From an uncultured Lachnospiraceae bacterium (GTDB lineage: Bacteria; Bacillota; Clostridia; Lachnospirales; Lachnospiraceae), in the NCBI GenBank assembly GCA_945868305.1, contig CAMBKU010000022.1, forward strand, positions 1-38,396: a stretch of 38,396 nucleotides of DNA, given 5' to 3'. Of the stretch, positions 23,849-30,795 are shown piece by piece. Made by a program: the position numbers and the translations under genes. Under the pieces are notes generated by a model. The model worked only from the letters and a program-made list of their open reading frames with translations. It was not told the DNA's origin and made no database searches. Every line of letters begins with the position of its first letter. Positions within the stretch are counted from its first letter, which is position 1.

Positions 23849-24991
23849 ATGAAGAAATACGCAAATGCAATGCTTTTGGCAGCACTTGGATGCACACTTC
23901 TTGCCGGCTGCGGAAAAACAGAAGCAGAAACGGAAGCAGAGAAGACAGAGACTACAGCGGCAACAGAAACGGCAGCAGAGACGGAAACAGAGACAGAAGC
24001 AGCTGAAGTTGCGCCGGAAGGAATGGCAAGAAATAATCTGACAGGGGAATGGATTGCTGAGGATGTAGCAGGAAAAAGGCCGTTGGCTCTTATGATTGAA
24101 AATACATACGATGCATGGCCTCATTACGGGATTGAACGTGCGGACATCGTATATGAGTGTCCGGTAGAAGGTTCTATTACGAGATATATGGCACTGTTTC
24201 AGGATTATTCCGGCATGGACAGAATCGGAAATGTCAGAAGCTGCAGACCGTACTATGTAGATTTTGCCGCTGAATATGATGCAATTTATGCACATTTTGG
24301 AGAATGTATTTTTGCTTTTGATATTTTGGAAAAAATTGATGATCTGGATGCCTTAGAGGGACAGGTGGAGAACCTTGCATTTTACCGCACCAGTGATATG
24401 AACGCACCGCACAATGCTTATGTAAGTTCAGACGGTATTAATGCAGCCATTGAATACAAGGGTTATGATACAAATATGGCAGAGGGCTTTGGCGAGCATT
24501 ATAACTTTGCAAAGGATGATGAAAATGTCATATTGGATAATGGTTATGATGCTGTTGTAGTAGAGCCGGGATATCGCATTGACAAGCCTTGGTTTGTATA
24601 TAACCCGGAAGATGGTTTATACTATCGTTATGCATTTGGACGTGAGGAAAAGGATGCGGTAACCGGAAATCAGCTTGCTTACAAAAATGTTATTTTACAG
24701 GGTGTTAATTATACCATGTATACCGGAAGCGGCACTGAGTTCGATGATAAGTATTTAAATATTGACTGTTATTCTGGTGGAACCGGTCAGTATATCACGA
24801 ACGGGAAAGCAATTGATATTACCTGGAGCAAGGATTCTATGACTTCTCCGACCAGATATTTTGATGCTGACGGAAATGAAATTACTGTAAACCAGGGAAA
24901 AACATGGGTATGTGTCGTCTTAAATGAGGATGCGGACAGAGTACATTTTTACAGTAGTGAGGATGAATTCAACAACCGTTCGGCAGAATAG
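23849..24991 (+). CDS. DUF3048 (YerB-like) lipoprotein
   Basis: A secreted lipoprotein of 380 residues. The signal peptide ends in a lipobox LAGC with lipidated Cys21. A low-complexity linker of Thr, Glu and Ala (about 23-55) follows, then the DUF3048 region with RPLALMIENTYDAWPHYGIE, the conserved RIGNVRSCRPYYVDFA around 125-140, and a C-terminal part with NGKAIDITWSK and VNQGKTWVCV. Function is unknown; Bacillus YerB is a related lipoprotein. The ATG at 23849 is chosen over 23831 because it has AGGAGG in front and starts directly with the signal peptide. It lies 14 bp behind ybeY. The linker is encoded by imperfect GAAACAG-type repeats. It is attached to the outer face of the membrane. Confidence 0.92.
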   Translation: MKKYANAMLLAALGCTLLAGCGKTEAETEAEKTETTAATETAAETETETEAAEVAPEGMARNNLTGEWIAEDVAGKRPLALMIENTYDAWPHYGIERADIVYECPVEGSITRYMALFQDYSGMDRIGNVRSCRPYYVDFAAEYDAIYAHFGECIFAFDILEKIDDLDALEGQVENLAFYRTSDMNAPHNAYVSSDGINAAIEYKGYDTNMAEGFGEHYNFAKDDENVILDNGYDAVVVEPGYRIDKPWFVYNPEDGLYYRYAFGREEKDAVTGNQLAYKNVILQGVNYTMYTGSGTEFDDKYLNIDCYSGGTGQYITNGKAIDITWSKDSMTSPTRYFDADGNEITVNQGKTWVCVVLNEDADRVHFYSSEDEFNNRSAE

Positions 24992-25016
24992 AACTAGGAT
25001 TTGAGGTTTATAAATT

Positions 25017-26675
25017 ATGGGCAGTAACAACAAAAAAAATAATTCGAATTTTTTAGTGCAGGGTACGATTCTGGCGGTAGCATCCATGATCAGCCGTATC
25101 ATAGGATTGATCTATCGAATTCCGTTGCGCTCCATTCTGGGCGATATCGGAATGAGTTATTACAGTTGCGCTTTTGAAATTTATAATATGCTGCTTTTGA
25201 TATCTTCCTACAGCCTCCCGACTGCGGTTTCCAAATTGGTTTCCGCTCGGGTGGCAAGAGGAGAAAAAAAGAATGCCTACCGGGTTTTTAAGGGGGCATT
25301 CCTTTTTGCTGTTATATCAGGAACGATTGCAGCGTTTGTAATTTATTTTGGGGCGTCTTATATTACCGGAACACTTTTAAAAACACCGCTTAGCATTTTC
25401 GCGGTAAAAATTCTTGCACCGACACTTTTTGTTGTTGCTATTTTAGGTGTACTGCGCGGCTTCTTTCAGGGACTTGGTACCATGATGCCCAGTGCAGTAT
25501 CACAGATTATTGAACAGATTATCAATGCTATTGTAAGCGTATGGGCTGCATATTATCTTTATTCCTATGGTGCCAAAATAGGGGCAGTTCTTGGAAATGC
25601 GGAAAATTACGGGGCTGCTTACGGAGCCGCAGGAGGTACGCTTGGAACCAATCTCGGGGCACTTTCTGCATTATTATTTTTGATTTTCCTGTTTTTTGTG
25701 TACCGTACGGTGTTCAAACGGCAGATGCGCAGAGAAAAGCGGGTACGAACGGAATCCTATCAGCATATTTTTAGGGCATTGTTTTTTACCATCATTCCAG
25801 TATTGCTGAGTACCACAATTTATAATATCAGTTCCATTTTGGATCAGGGTATTTTTAAGAATATCGTACTTTTACAGGGATATACGGATAATCAGATGGA
25901 TACATGGTGGGGAATTTACAGTGGAGAGTACAAGCTTCTCATTAATGTGCCGATTTCTATTGCGTCTGCGATGGCTGCCTCCTGTATTCCAAGTCTTACG
26001 GGAGCGTTTGCCAGCAGGGATACCAGAAGCGTAAAGTCACAGATTAATTCTTCCATTCGTTTTATCATGGTTATTGCATTTCCATGTACAGTAGGAATGG
26101 GAGTGCTTGCTTCACCGATTTTACAATTATTATTCCATGACGCAAGAGAACTTCCTGCAAGAATGCTTCAGGTGGGTGCAGTGGCAATCCTGTTTTATTC
26201 ACTTTCTACACTTACAAATGGATTACTGCAGGGAATTAACCGGATGAAAATTCCGGTACGGAATGCGGCAGTGGCGTTGATAGCGCATATTGTTTTCCTT
26301 ATGGTCTTGCTTTATGGTTTTAGATTAAATATTTATGCTGTAGTTTATGCCAATGCTTTTTTTGCATTATTCATGTGTCTGCTAAATGGGTATGCCTTAA
26401 GAAAATATAGTGGCTATAATCAGGAAATCAAAAAAACTTTTCTAATTCCGGCCGCCGCATCTTTAATTATGGGGATCGCAGCCTGGCTCTGCTATAAAGG
26501 ACTATTTGCTGTTTGTAAAATAAACGCTGTGGCAACAATCGTTGCAATTTTTATAGCAGTCATTGTGTATGTAGCGGCACTTCTTTTGATGAAAGGTTTG
26601 AGCGAGGATGAAATCCGCAAATTCCCGAAAGGGTATGTGCTGGTGCGCTATGCAAAGAAATTCCATCTTTTATAA
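25017..26675 (+). CDS. SpoVB/YtgP-type polysaccharide (lipid II) flippase
   Basis: A MOP-superfamily integral membrane transporter of 552 residues with about 14 hydrophobic segments. The N-terminus has the family pattern FLVQGTILAVASMISRIIGLIYRIP (residues 12-36) and the following GEKKNAYRVFKG cytosolic loop. In Bacillus, SpoVB acts in spore cortex synthesis and YtgP/Amj-type proteins in lipid II flipping. This protein could serve either, and with only one copy in view I cannot choose. ATG with GAGG upstream, 25 bp behind the DUF3048 gene. The region around 190-200 is Gly/Ala-rich (NYGAAYGAAGG). The C-terminus is basic and cytosolic. Confidence 0.92.
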   Translation: MGSNNKKNNSNFLVQGTILAVASMISRIIGLIYRIPLRSILGDIGMSYYSCAFEIYNMLLLISSYSLPTAVSKLVSARVARGEKKNAYRVFKGAFLFAVISGTIAAFVIYFGASYITGTLLKTPLSIFAVKILAPTLFVVAILGVLRGFFQGLGTMMPSAVSQIIEQIINAIVSVWAAYYLYSYGAKIGAVLGNAENYGAAYGAAGGTLGTNLGALSALLFLIFLFFVYRTVFKRQMRREKRVRTESYQHIFRALFFTIIPVLLSTTIYNISSILDQGIFKNIVLLQGYTDNQMDTWWGIYSGEYKLLINVPISIASAMAASCIPSLTGAFASRDTRSVKSQINSSIRFIMVIAFPCTVGMGVLASPILQLLFHDARELPARMLQVGAVAILFYSLSTLTNGLLQGINRMKIPVRNAAVALIAHIVFLMVLLYGFRLNIYAVVYANAFFALFMCLLNGYALRKYSGYNQEIKKTFLIPAAASLIMGIAAWLCYKGLFAVCKINAVATIVAIFIAVIVYVAALLLMKGLSEDEIRKFPKGYVLVRYAKKFHLL

Positions 26676-26696
26676 AAACTGAATAATTTATGGGAA

Positions 26697-26752
26697 ACAG
26701 GCGGATACTAAGAATGGTGATTATATGAAAAAAGCGAATCGTATCCGCCTGT
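26697..26752. repeat. 12-bp perfect inverted repeat enclosing a start codon
   Basis: Arms at 26697-26708 and 26741-26752 (ACAGGCGGATAC and its exact reverse complement) flank a 32-base loop. The loop holds the ribosome site and the ATG of the BofC-like gene, and the right arm lies in its codons 6-10. There is no T-run, so it is not a normal terminator. Confidence 0.85.
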
Positions 26753-27135
26753 CATTTATTTTGGGAACATTTTTTTGCATTGGCGGTTATTTTGCGGGAT
26801 ATCATTATGTAACCGGAACTTACCCGGAGGAAATAAAAGCCATCCCGGAAATGATAACGGACAAATCCCAGGAAGAAAAGACAGATACGGGAAATGAAAA
26901 AAAAGAAACAGAGTCTGCCACAGAAAGTGCGGCAATCCAGAAAAATTATGAATATGTCATTGTGGAAGAAGATGGATATCTTACGGTTTATCATGCGGAT
27001 TTGAAAACTAAATATATGGATACGGATATCTCCATGGAAGAACTCGATGATGATATTAAGGCTTCCGTACAAAATGGAATAAAATTTGAAAATGCAGAAG
27101 AATTATACAGCTTTCTTGAAAACTATTCCAGTTAG
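26725..27135 (+). CDS. Small membrane-anchored BofC C-terminal-domain-like protein
   Basis: A 136-residue protein with an N-terminal transmembrane segment (about 9-27), a charged, Glu/Thr-rich linker (36-70) and a C-terminal domain. That domain (about 73-135) resembles the C-terminal part of BofC: YVIVEEDGYLTVYHADL, TDISMEELDDDIK, GIKFENAEELYSFLENYSS. In Bacillus, BofC controls SpoIVB signalling between forespore and mother cell. The N-terminal BofC domain is absent. It lies directly after the SpoVB-like gene, which would fit sporulation. The ATG has GGTGA close by and overlaps the stop of a four-codon mini-ORF at 26714. The start lies inside the loop of an inverted repeat. Confidence 0.75.
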   Translation: MKKANRIRLSFILGTFFCIGGYFAGYHYVTGTYPEEIKAIPEMITDKSQEEKTDTGNEKKETESATESAAIQKNYEYVIVEEDGYLTVYHADLKTKYMDTDISMEELDDDIKASVQNGIKFENAEELYSFLENYSS

Positions 27136-27152
27136 TCAGGTATAAGAGAATA

Positions 27153-27181
27153 TTGATTGTTATTTCCTGTTATGATACAAT
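27153..27181 (+). promoter_or_regulatory. Sigma-A promoter for the DUF308-mutSL unit
   Basis: TTGATT at 27153-27158, a 17-base spacer and TACAAT at 27176-27181, preceded by an extended-minus-10 TG. It lies 28 bases before the ATG. No other clear promoter is seen until 37.6 kb, so it may start a transcript of more than 10 kb. Confidence 0.7.
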
Positions 27182-27208
27182 TTAGAAGAAAACGGGAGGC
27201 ATAAGAAT

Positions 27209-27943
27209 ATGAGAAAAACAAAAGAAAATAGTGTGAAAAAACAGGAATCTTCCGGCACACTTATGATTCTTTTTATGGCAATTATAAATATTGTGCTTGG
27301 CATCGTGATGCTTACTGTAGAGCAGATTCAGTTAAAAAATCTCTGTTATATTTTTACGGCGTTTCTTGTGATTTTTGGTGTTGGGCTTATTGTAAAATAT
27401 TTTTTGACGGAATCTTATAAGAATATCAATCAATATGGTTTTTCGGTAGGCATACTGCTTATTTTGCTTGGTATGTGTGCGTTGTTAAAGACGGACGAGT
27501 TAGCCAAGAACTTTTCTGTGCTTCTTGGAATATGGCTTTTGGTATCGGCAATCATTAAATTGCAGTATGCCTTGGATTTAAAGGCGTTGGAGGATTTTGT
27601 CTGGGCAGTTTTGCTGGCGGTGGCTGCGGTGATGGCTGTTTGCGCGGTTCTCATTATTGTCAATCCGTTTCCTAATAATACACATCTTACATATTTTACA
27701 TATATTGTACTGATTATAGACGGGGCGTTCAGCCTTTTTGCTACGGCATATCTTGCGTTTCGTATTCGGAAATATGATAAGGCAATGGAAAAGTTGGAGA
27801 CGGATTTGCAGCGGATTAGACCGGAGGATGTGGAAGAACAGGAGGTCTCTTCCTGTATGGACACGGATGAAATAAAAGATGATGCGGCAGAAAATGTAGA
27901 GCAGGATGGAAATAAGAGCGTTGAAGAAGAAAACAATTTATGA
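27209..27943 (+). CDS. DUF308 (HdeD-like) membrane protein
   Basis: A 244-residue integral membrane protein with about six hydrophobic segments between residues 18 and 190, in three two-helix units, as in the DUF308/HdeD family. HdeD in E. coli is linked to acid resistance, but the function of Firmicute members is not established. The last 50 residues are a soluble, very acidic tail. The ATG follows GGGAGG. The end of the gene overlaps the flavoprotein gene by 38 bp. It is the first gene after a good promoter and therefore the likely head of the flavoprotein-mutSL operon. Confidence 0.85.
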   Translation: MRKTKENSVKKQESSGTLMILFMAIINIVLGIVMLTVEQIQLKNLCYIFTAFLVIFGVGLIVKYFLTESYKNINQYGFSVGILLILLGMCALLKTDELAKNFSVLLGIWLLVSAIIKLQYALDLKALEDFVWAVLLAVAAVMAVCAVLIIVNPFPNNTHLTYFTYIVLIIDGAFSLFATAYLAFRIRKYDKAMEKLETDLQRIRPEDVEEQEVSSCMDTDEIKDDAAENVEQDGNKSVEEENNL

Positions 27944-29180
27944 TGTGGTCATCGTAGGCGGCGGAGCTGCTGGGATTACTGCAGCGGTTTTTGCCGCAGA
28001 AAAGAAAGCCAGGGTTTTGATTTTGGAACACATGGAAACTATCGGAAAAAAAATTCTGGCAACCGGAAACGGAAAATGCAATTACACCAATCGAAAGCAG
28101 GGTGTCTCCCATTATCGCGGAGAGGACCCTGCCTTTGTATTGCCTGTCATGGAACAGTTCGGCTTTGAAGAAACCGTTGCTTTTTTTGGAGAACTGGGGA
28201 TTTATCCCAAGGAGAAAAACGGGTATTTTTATCCGGCGAGTGAGCAGGCATCTTCGGTGCTTTTGGTGTTAAAGATGAGACTTCGCCAGCTTGGAGTAGA
28301 AATCGAGTGCGGCGTTGGAATTCGTTCCATCCGACAGGAAAAGAACGGATTTGTGTTTGAGACTAAAACTGGGGATTATTATGGAAAGAGCTGCATCCTT
28401 GCGACTGGAGGATATGCAGCAAAAAAGACTGGTAGTGATGGAAGCGGTTTTATTTATGCAAAGAACTTTGGGCATCATCTTTCGGAACCGGTGCCCGCAT
28501 TGGTACAGCTTGTGGCAGAAAAACCATTTGAGAAAGAAATGGCGGGTGTCCGTACTATTGCCGATGTCAGGATTTTTGCAGATGGGAAACTGCTGCATCA
28601 CGATGTCGGAGAACTTCAGCTTACGGATTATGGGATTTCCGGGATTCCGGTCTTTCAGGTCAGCCGTTTTGCTGCAAAGGCATTGAAAATGGGGCAGAAA
28701 GTAACGACAGAATTAGATCTTTTTCCGTCGATGGAAAAAGATGAATTGTTCCTGCTTCTAAAAAAACGGTTTTTTGACAATGGAAAGGGAAAAACGGCGG
28801 CAGAAGCATTGATTGGACTGTTTCCGGAGAAGCTTGGGGCAGTTCTACTAAAGAGAAGCGCAATAGAAGCAAAACGGGATACTTCTGGAATTTCAGAAAA
28901 AGAACTGTTCGCTTTGTGCAAACAAATCAAACAATTCAGATTGAATATTGAAAAGACAAATAAATTTGATGCTGCGCAAGTGACAGCCGGAGGGATTTTG
29001 ACAAAAGAACTGGATTCGCTTACACTGGAGTCAAAATTCGTGAAAGGACTATTTTTCGCTGGAGAGATCATAGATATAGACGGAGAATGCGGCGGTTATA
29101 ATTTACAGTGGGCATGGTCCAGCGGTGCAGTGGCAGGTAGTGCAGCTGCGGATTATGCGAGAAAAGGAATGGTAAAATAA
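27906..29180 (+). CDS. HI0933-family NAD(P)/FAD-dependent oxidoreductase
   Basis: A flavoprotein of the HI0933/YhiN family (about 424 residues). A dinucleotide-binding motif VIVGGGAAG lies at the N-terminus (Gly18-Gly23 counted from this start), with LEHMETIGKKILATGNGKCNYTN (residues about 40-62) just after it, a family hallmark. The C-terminal signature reads FAGEIIDIDGECGGYNLQWAW, followed by SGAVAG. The substrate is unknown. The start is uncertain: ATG 27906 overlaps the previous gene by 38 bp and its AGG is too near, while TTG at 27921 has GGATGG upstream. It ends in TAATG, overlapping the next flavoprotein gene by one base. It is cytosolic. Confidence 0.9.
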   Translation: MEIRALKKKTIYDVVIVGGGAAGITAAVFAAEKKARVLILEHMETIGKKILATGNGKCNYTNRKQGVSHYRGEDPAFVLPVMEQFGFEETVAFFGELGIYPKEKNGYFYPASEQASSVLLVLKMRLRQLGVEIECGVGIRSIRQEKNGFVFETKTGDYYGKSCILATGGYAAKKTGSDGSGFIYAKNFGHHLSEPVPALVQLVAEKPFEKEMAGVRTIADVRIFADGKLLHHDVGELQLTDYGISGIPVFQVSRFAAKALKMGQKVTTELDLFPSMEKDELFLLLKKRFFDNGKGKTAAEALIGLFPEKLGAVLLKRSAIEAKRDTSGISEKELFALCKQIKQFRLNIEKTNKFDAAQVTAGGILTKELDSLTLESKFVKGLFFAGEIIDIDGECGGYNLQWAWSSGAVAGSAAADYARKGMVK

Positions 29181-30775
29181 TGATACGACTTCAACAGGTA
29201 AAAGTGCCGTTAAGACACGGTTTTGAAGATATAAAAAGAAAATGCGCAAAAATGCTTCGACTCGCACCGACAGACATTTTGGACATGCAGATTGTAAAAC
29301 AGTCTATAGATGCCAGAAAAAAGCAGGATATTTCTTATGTTTATACTGTGGATGTCAAAACAAAACAGAATGAAGAAAAGCTTTTGTCCCACATAAAGGG
29401 TGTGCAGGTTTCCATTGCCCAGGAAAAGCATTATTTTTTTCCCAAAAAGGGAGACACGCCGCTTTTCACTCGTCCAGTTGTTATTGGTCTTGGGCCGGCA
29501 GGACTTTTTGCTGCCTATGAGCTTGCCTTGCATGGTTATAGCCCACTGGTGTTTGAACGGGGGAAATGTGTGGAGGAGCGAACAAAAGATGTGTTGCGGT
29601 TCTGGAGGACGGGCGTACTTGATACAAAATCCAATGTACAGTTTGGAGAAGGAGGAGCAGGTGCTTTTTCAGACGGAAAATTGAATACATTAGTTAAGGA
29701 TACAAAGGGAAGAAATCGCGAAGTGCTTGAAATTTTTGTGGAAGCAGGAGCTCCCCCGGAAATTTTGTATGAAAATAAACCCCATATTGGAACGGATGTG
29801 TTGGTAGATGTGGTGGCAAATCTCCGAAAGGAAATTATTCGTCTTGGCGGAGAAATTCATTTTGAATCTGAGATTACGGATTTTATCATTGAAGATGGAG
29901 AAATTATAGCCCTTGAAATTAATGGAGAAAAAATCTGTAAGACCAAGACCGTCATTCTTGCGATTGGACACAGCGCCAGAGATACCTTCGAGACGATTGC
30001 AGCAAAAAAAATGACGATGGAAGCAAAATCTTTTGCGGTTGGTTTCCGTGTGGAGCATCCGCAGGAAATGATAAATCGTGCACAGTATAAAGATGCCGAT
30101 ATGAAGTATCTTCCGACAGCCGCATATAAGATGACCGCACAGACAGGCAGTGGTCGTGGTGTCTATTCTTTTTGTATGTGTCCTGGTGGTTTTGTGGTTA
30201 ATGCATCCTCTGAAGAAAACAGACTTGCAGTAAACGGGATGAGTTATTATAAAAGAGACAGCAGCAATGCAAACAGTGCTATTATTGTAACAGTGACACC
30301 TTCGGATTTCCCAGCAGAAGGTGCTTTGGCAGGTGTGGCATTTCAGCGTAAATTAGAAGAAAAAGCATATGCACTTGGAAAAGGAAAGATTCCGCAACAG
30401 CTTTTGGGTGATTATAAAGAAAAGAGGGCATCTGTCTCGTATGGTGATTTTGCAAGCTGCGTGAAAGGGCAGACAGAATTTTCTGATTTGAGGGGGCTTT
30501 TCTCTGACGAAATGGAGAATGCTTTTTTAGAAGGTATGGAAATCTTTGGGCGAAAGATAAAAGGATTTGACCGGCCGGATGCGATTTTATCCGGGATAGA
30601 GAGTCGTACTTCGTCACCGGTGCGTATTACCAGAGACGATTTTTTTGAAAGCAATGTGAAAGGAATATATCCCTGTGGTGAGGGTGCGGGATATGCAGGA
30701 GGTATCATGTCTGCGGCTATGGACGGCATGAAAGTGGCAGAAGCAGTTGCTTCAAAATATTATCCTGCATTTTAA
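29180..30775 (+). CDS. FAD-dependent dehydrogenase (COG2509 type)
   Basis: A 531-residue uncharacterised FAD-dependent dehydrogenase. About 90 N-terminal residues form a small ferredoxin-like part (RHGFEDIKRKCAKMLRL and KKQDISYVYTVDV). They precede the FAD-binding motif VIGLGPAGLFAAYELA (Gly103-Gly108). Other landmarks are the FGEGGAGAFSDGKLNT stretch near 153-168 and the C-terminal PCGEGAGYAGGIMSAAMDG FAD loop. The physiological reaction is unknown. It is translationally coupled with the preceding HI0933-family gene through a one-base overlap, and mutS follows after 20 bp. Having both flavoproteins together could point to shared substrates, but this is only inference. Confidence 0.9.
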   Translation: MIRLQQVKVPLRHGFEDIKRKCAKMLRLAPTDILDMQIVKQSIDARKKQDISYVYTVDVKTKQNEEKLLSHIKGVQVSIAQEKHYFFPKKGDTPLFTRPVVIGLGPAGLFAAYELALHGYSPLVFERGKCVEERTKDVLRFWRTGVLDTKSNVQFGEGGAGAFSDGKLNTLVKDTKGRNREVLEIFVEAGAPPEILYENKPHIGTDVLVDVVANLRKEIIRLGGEIHFESEITDFIIEDGEIIALEINGEKICKTKTVILAIGHSARDTFETIAAKKMTMEAKSFAVGFRVEHPQEMINRAQYKDADMKYLPTAAYKMTAQTGSGRGVYSFCMCPGGFVVNASSEENRLAVNGMSYYKRDSSNANSAIIVTVTPSDFPAEGALAGVAFQRKLEEKAYALGKGKIPQQLLGDYKEKRASVSYGDFASCVKGQTEFSDLRGLFSDEMENAFLEGMEIFGRKIKGFDRPDAILSGIESRTSSPVRITRDDFFESNVKGIYPCGEGAGYAGGIMSAAMDGMKVAEAVASKYYPAF

Positions 30776-30795
30776 AAAGAAAGGAAGTAAAAAAA

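Noticed and set aside
23684-24295. - strand ORF of 203 codons rich in Cys and Phe opposite ybeY and the DUF3048 gene
   Set aside because: The Cys/Phe/Arg bias is the mirror of the GAAACAG-type repeats on the coding strand; no start signal.
26714-26728. Four-codon mini-ORF ending in the ATGA of the BofC-like gene, considered as a leader peptide
   Set aside because: Too short to judge, no ribosome site of its own; overlap with the ATG can arise by chance.
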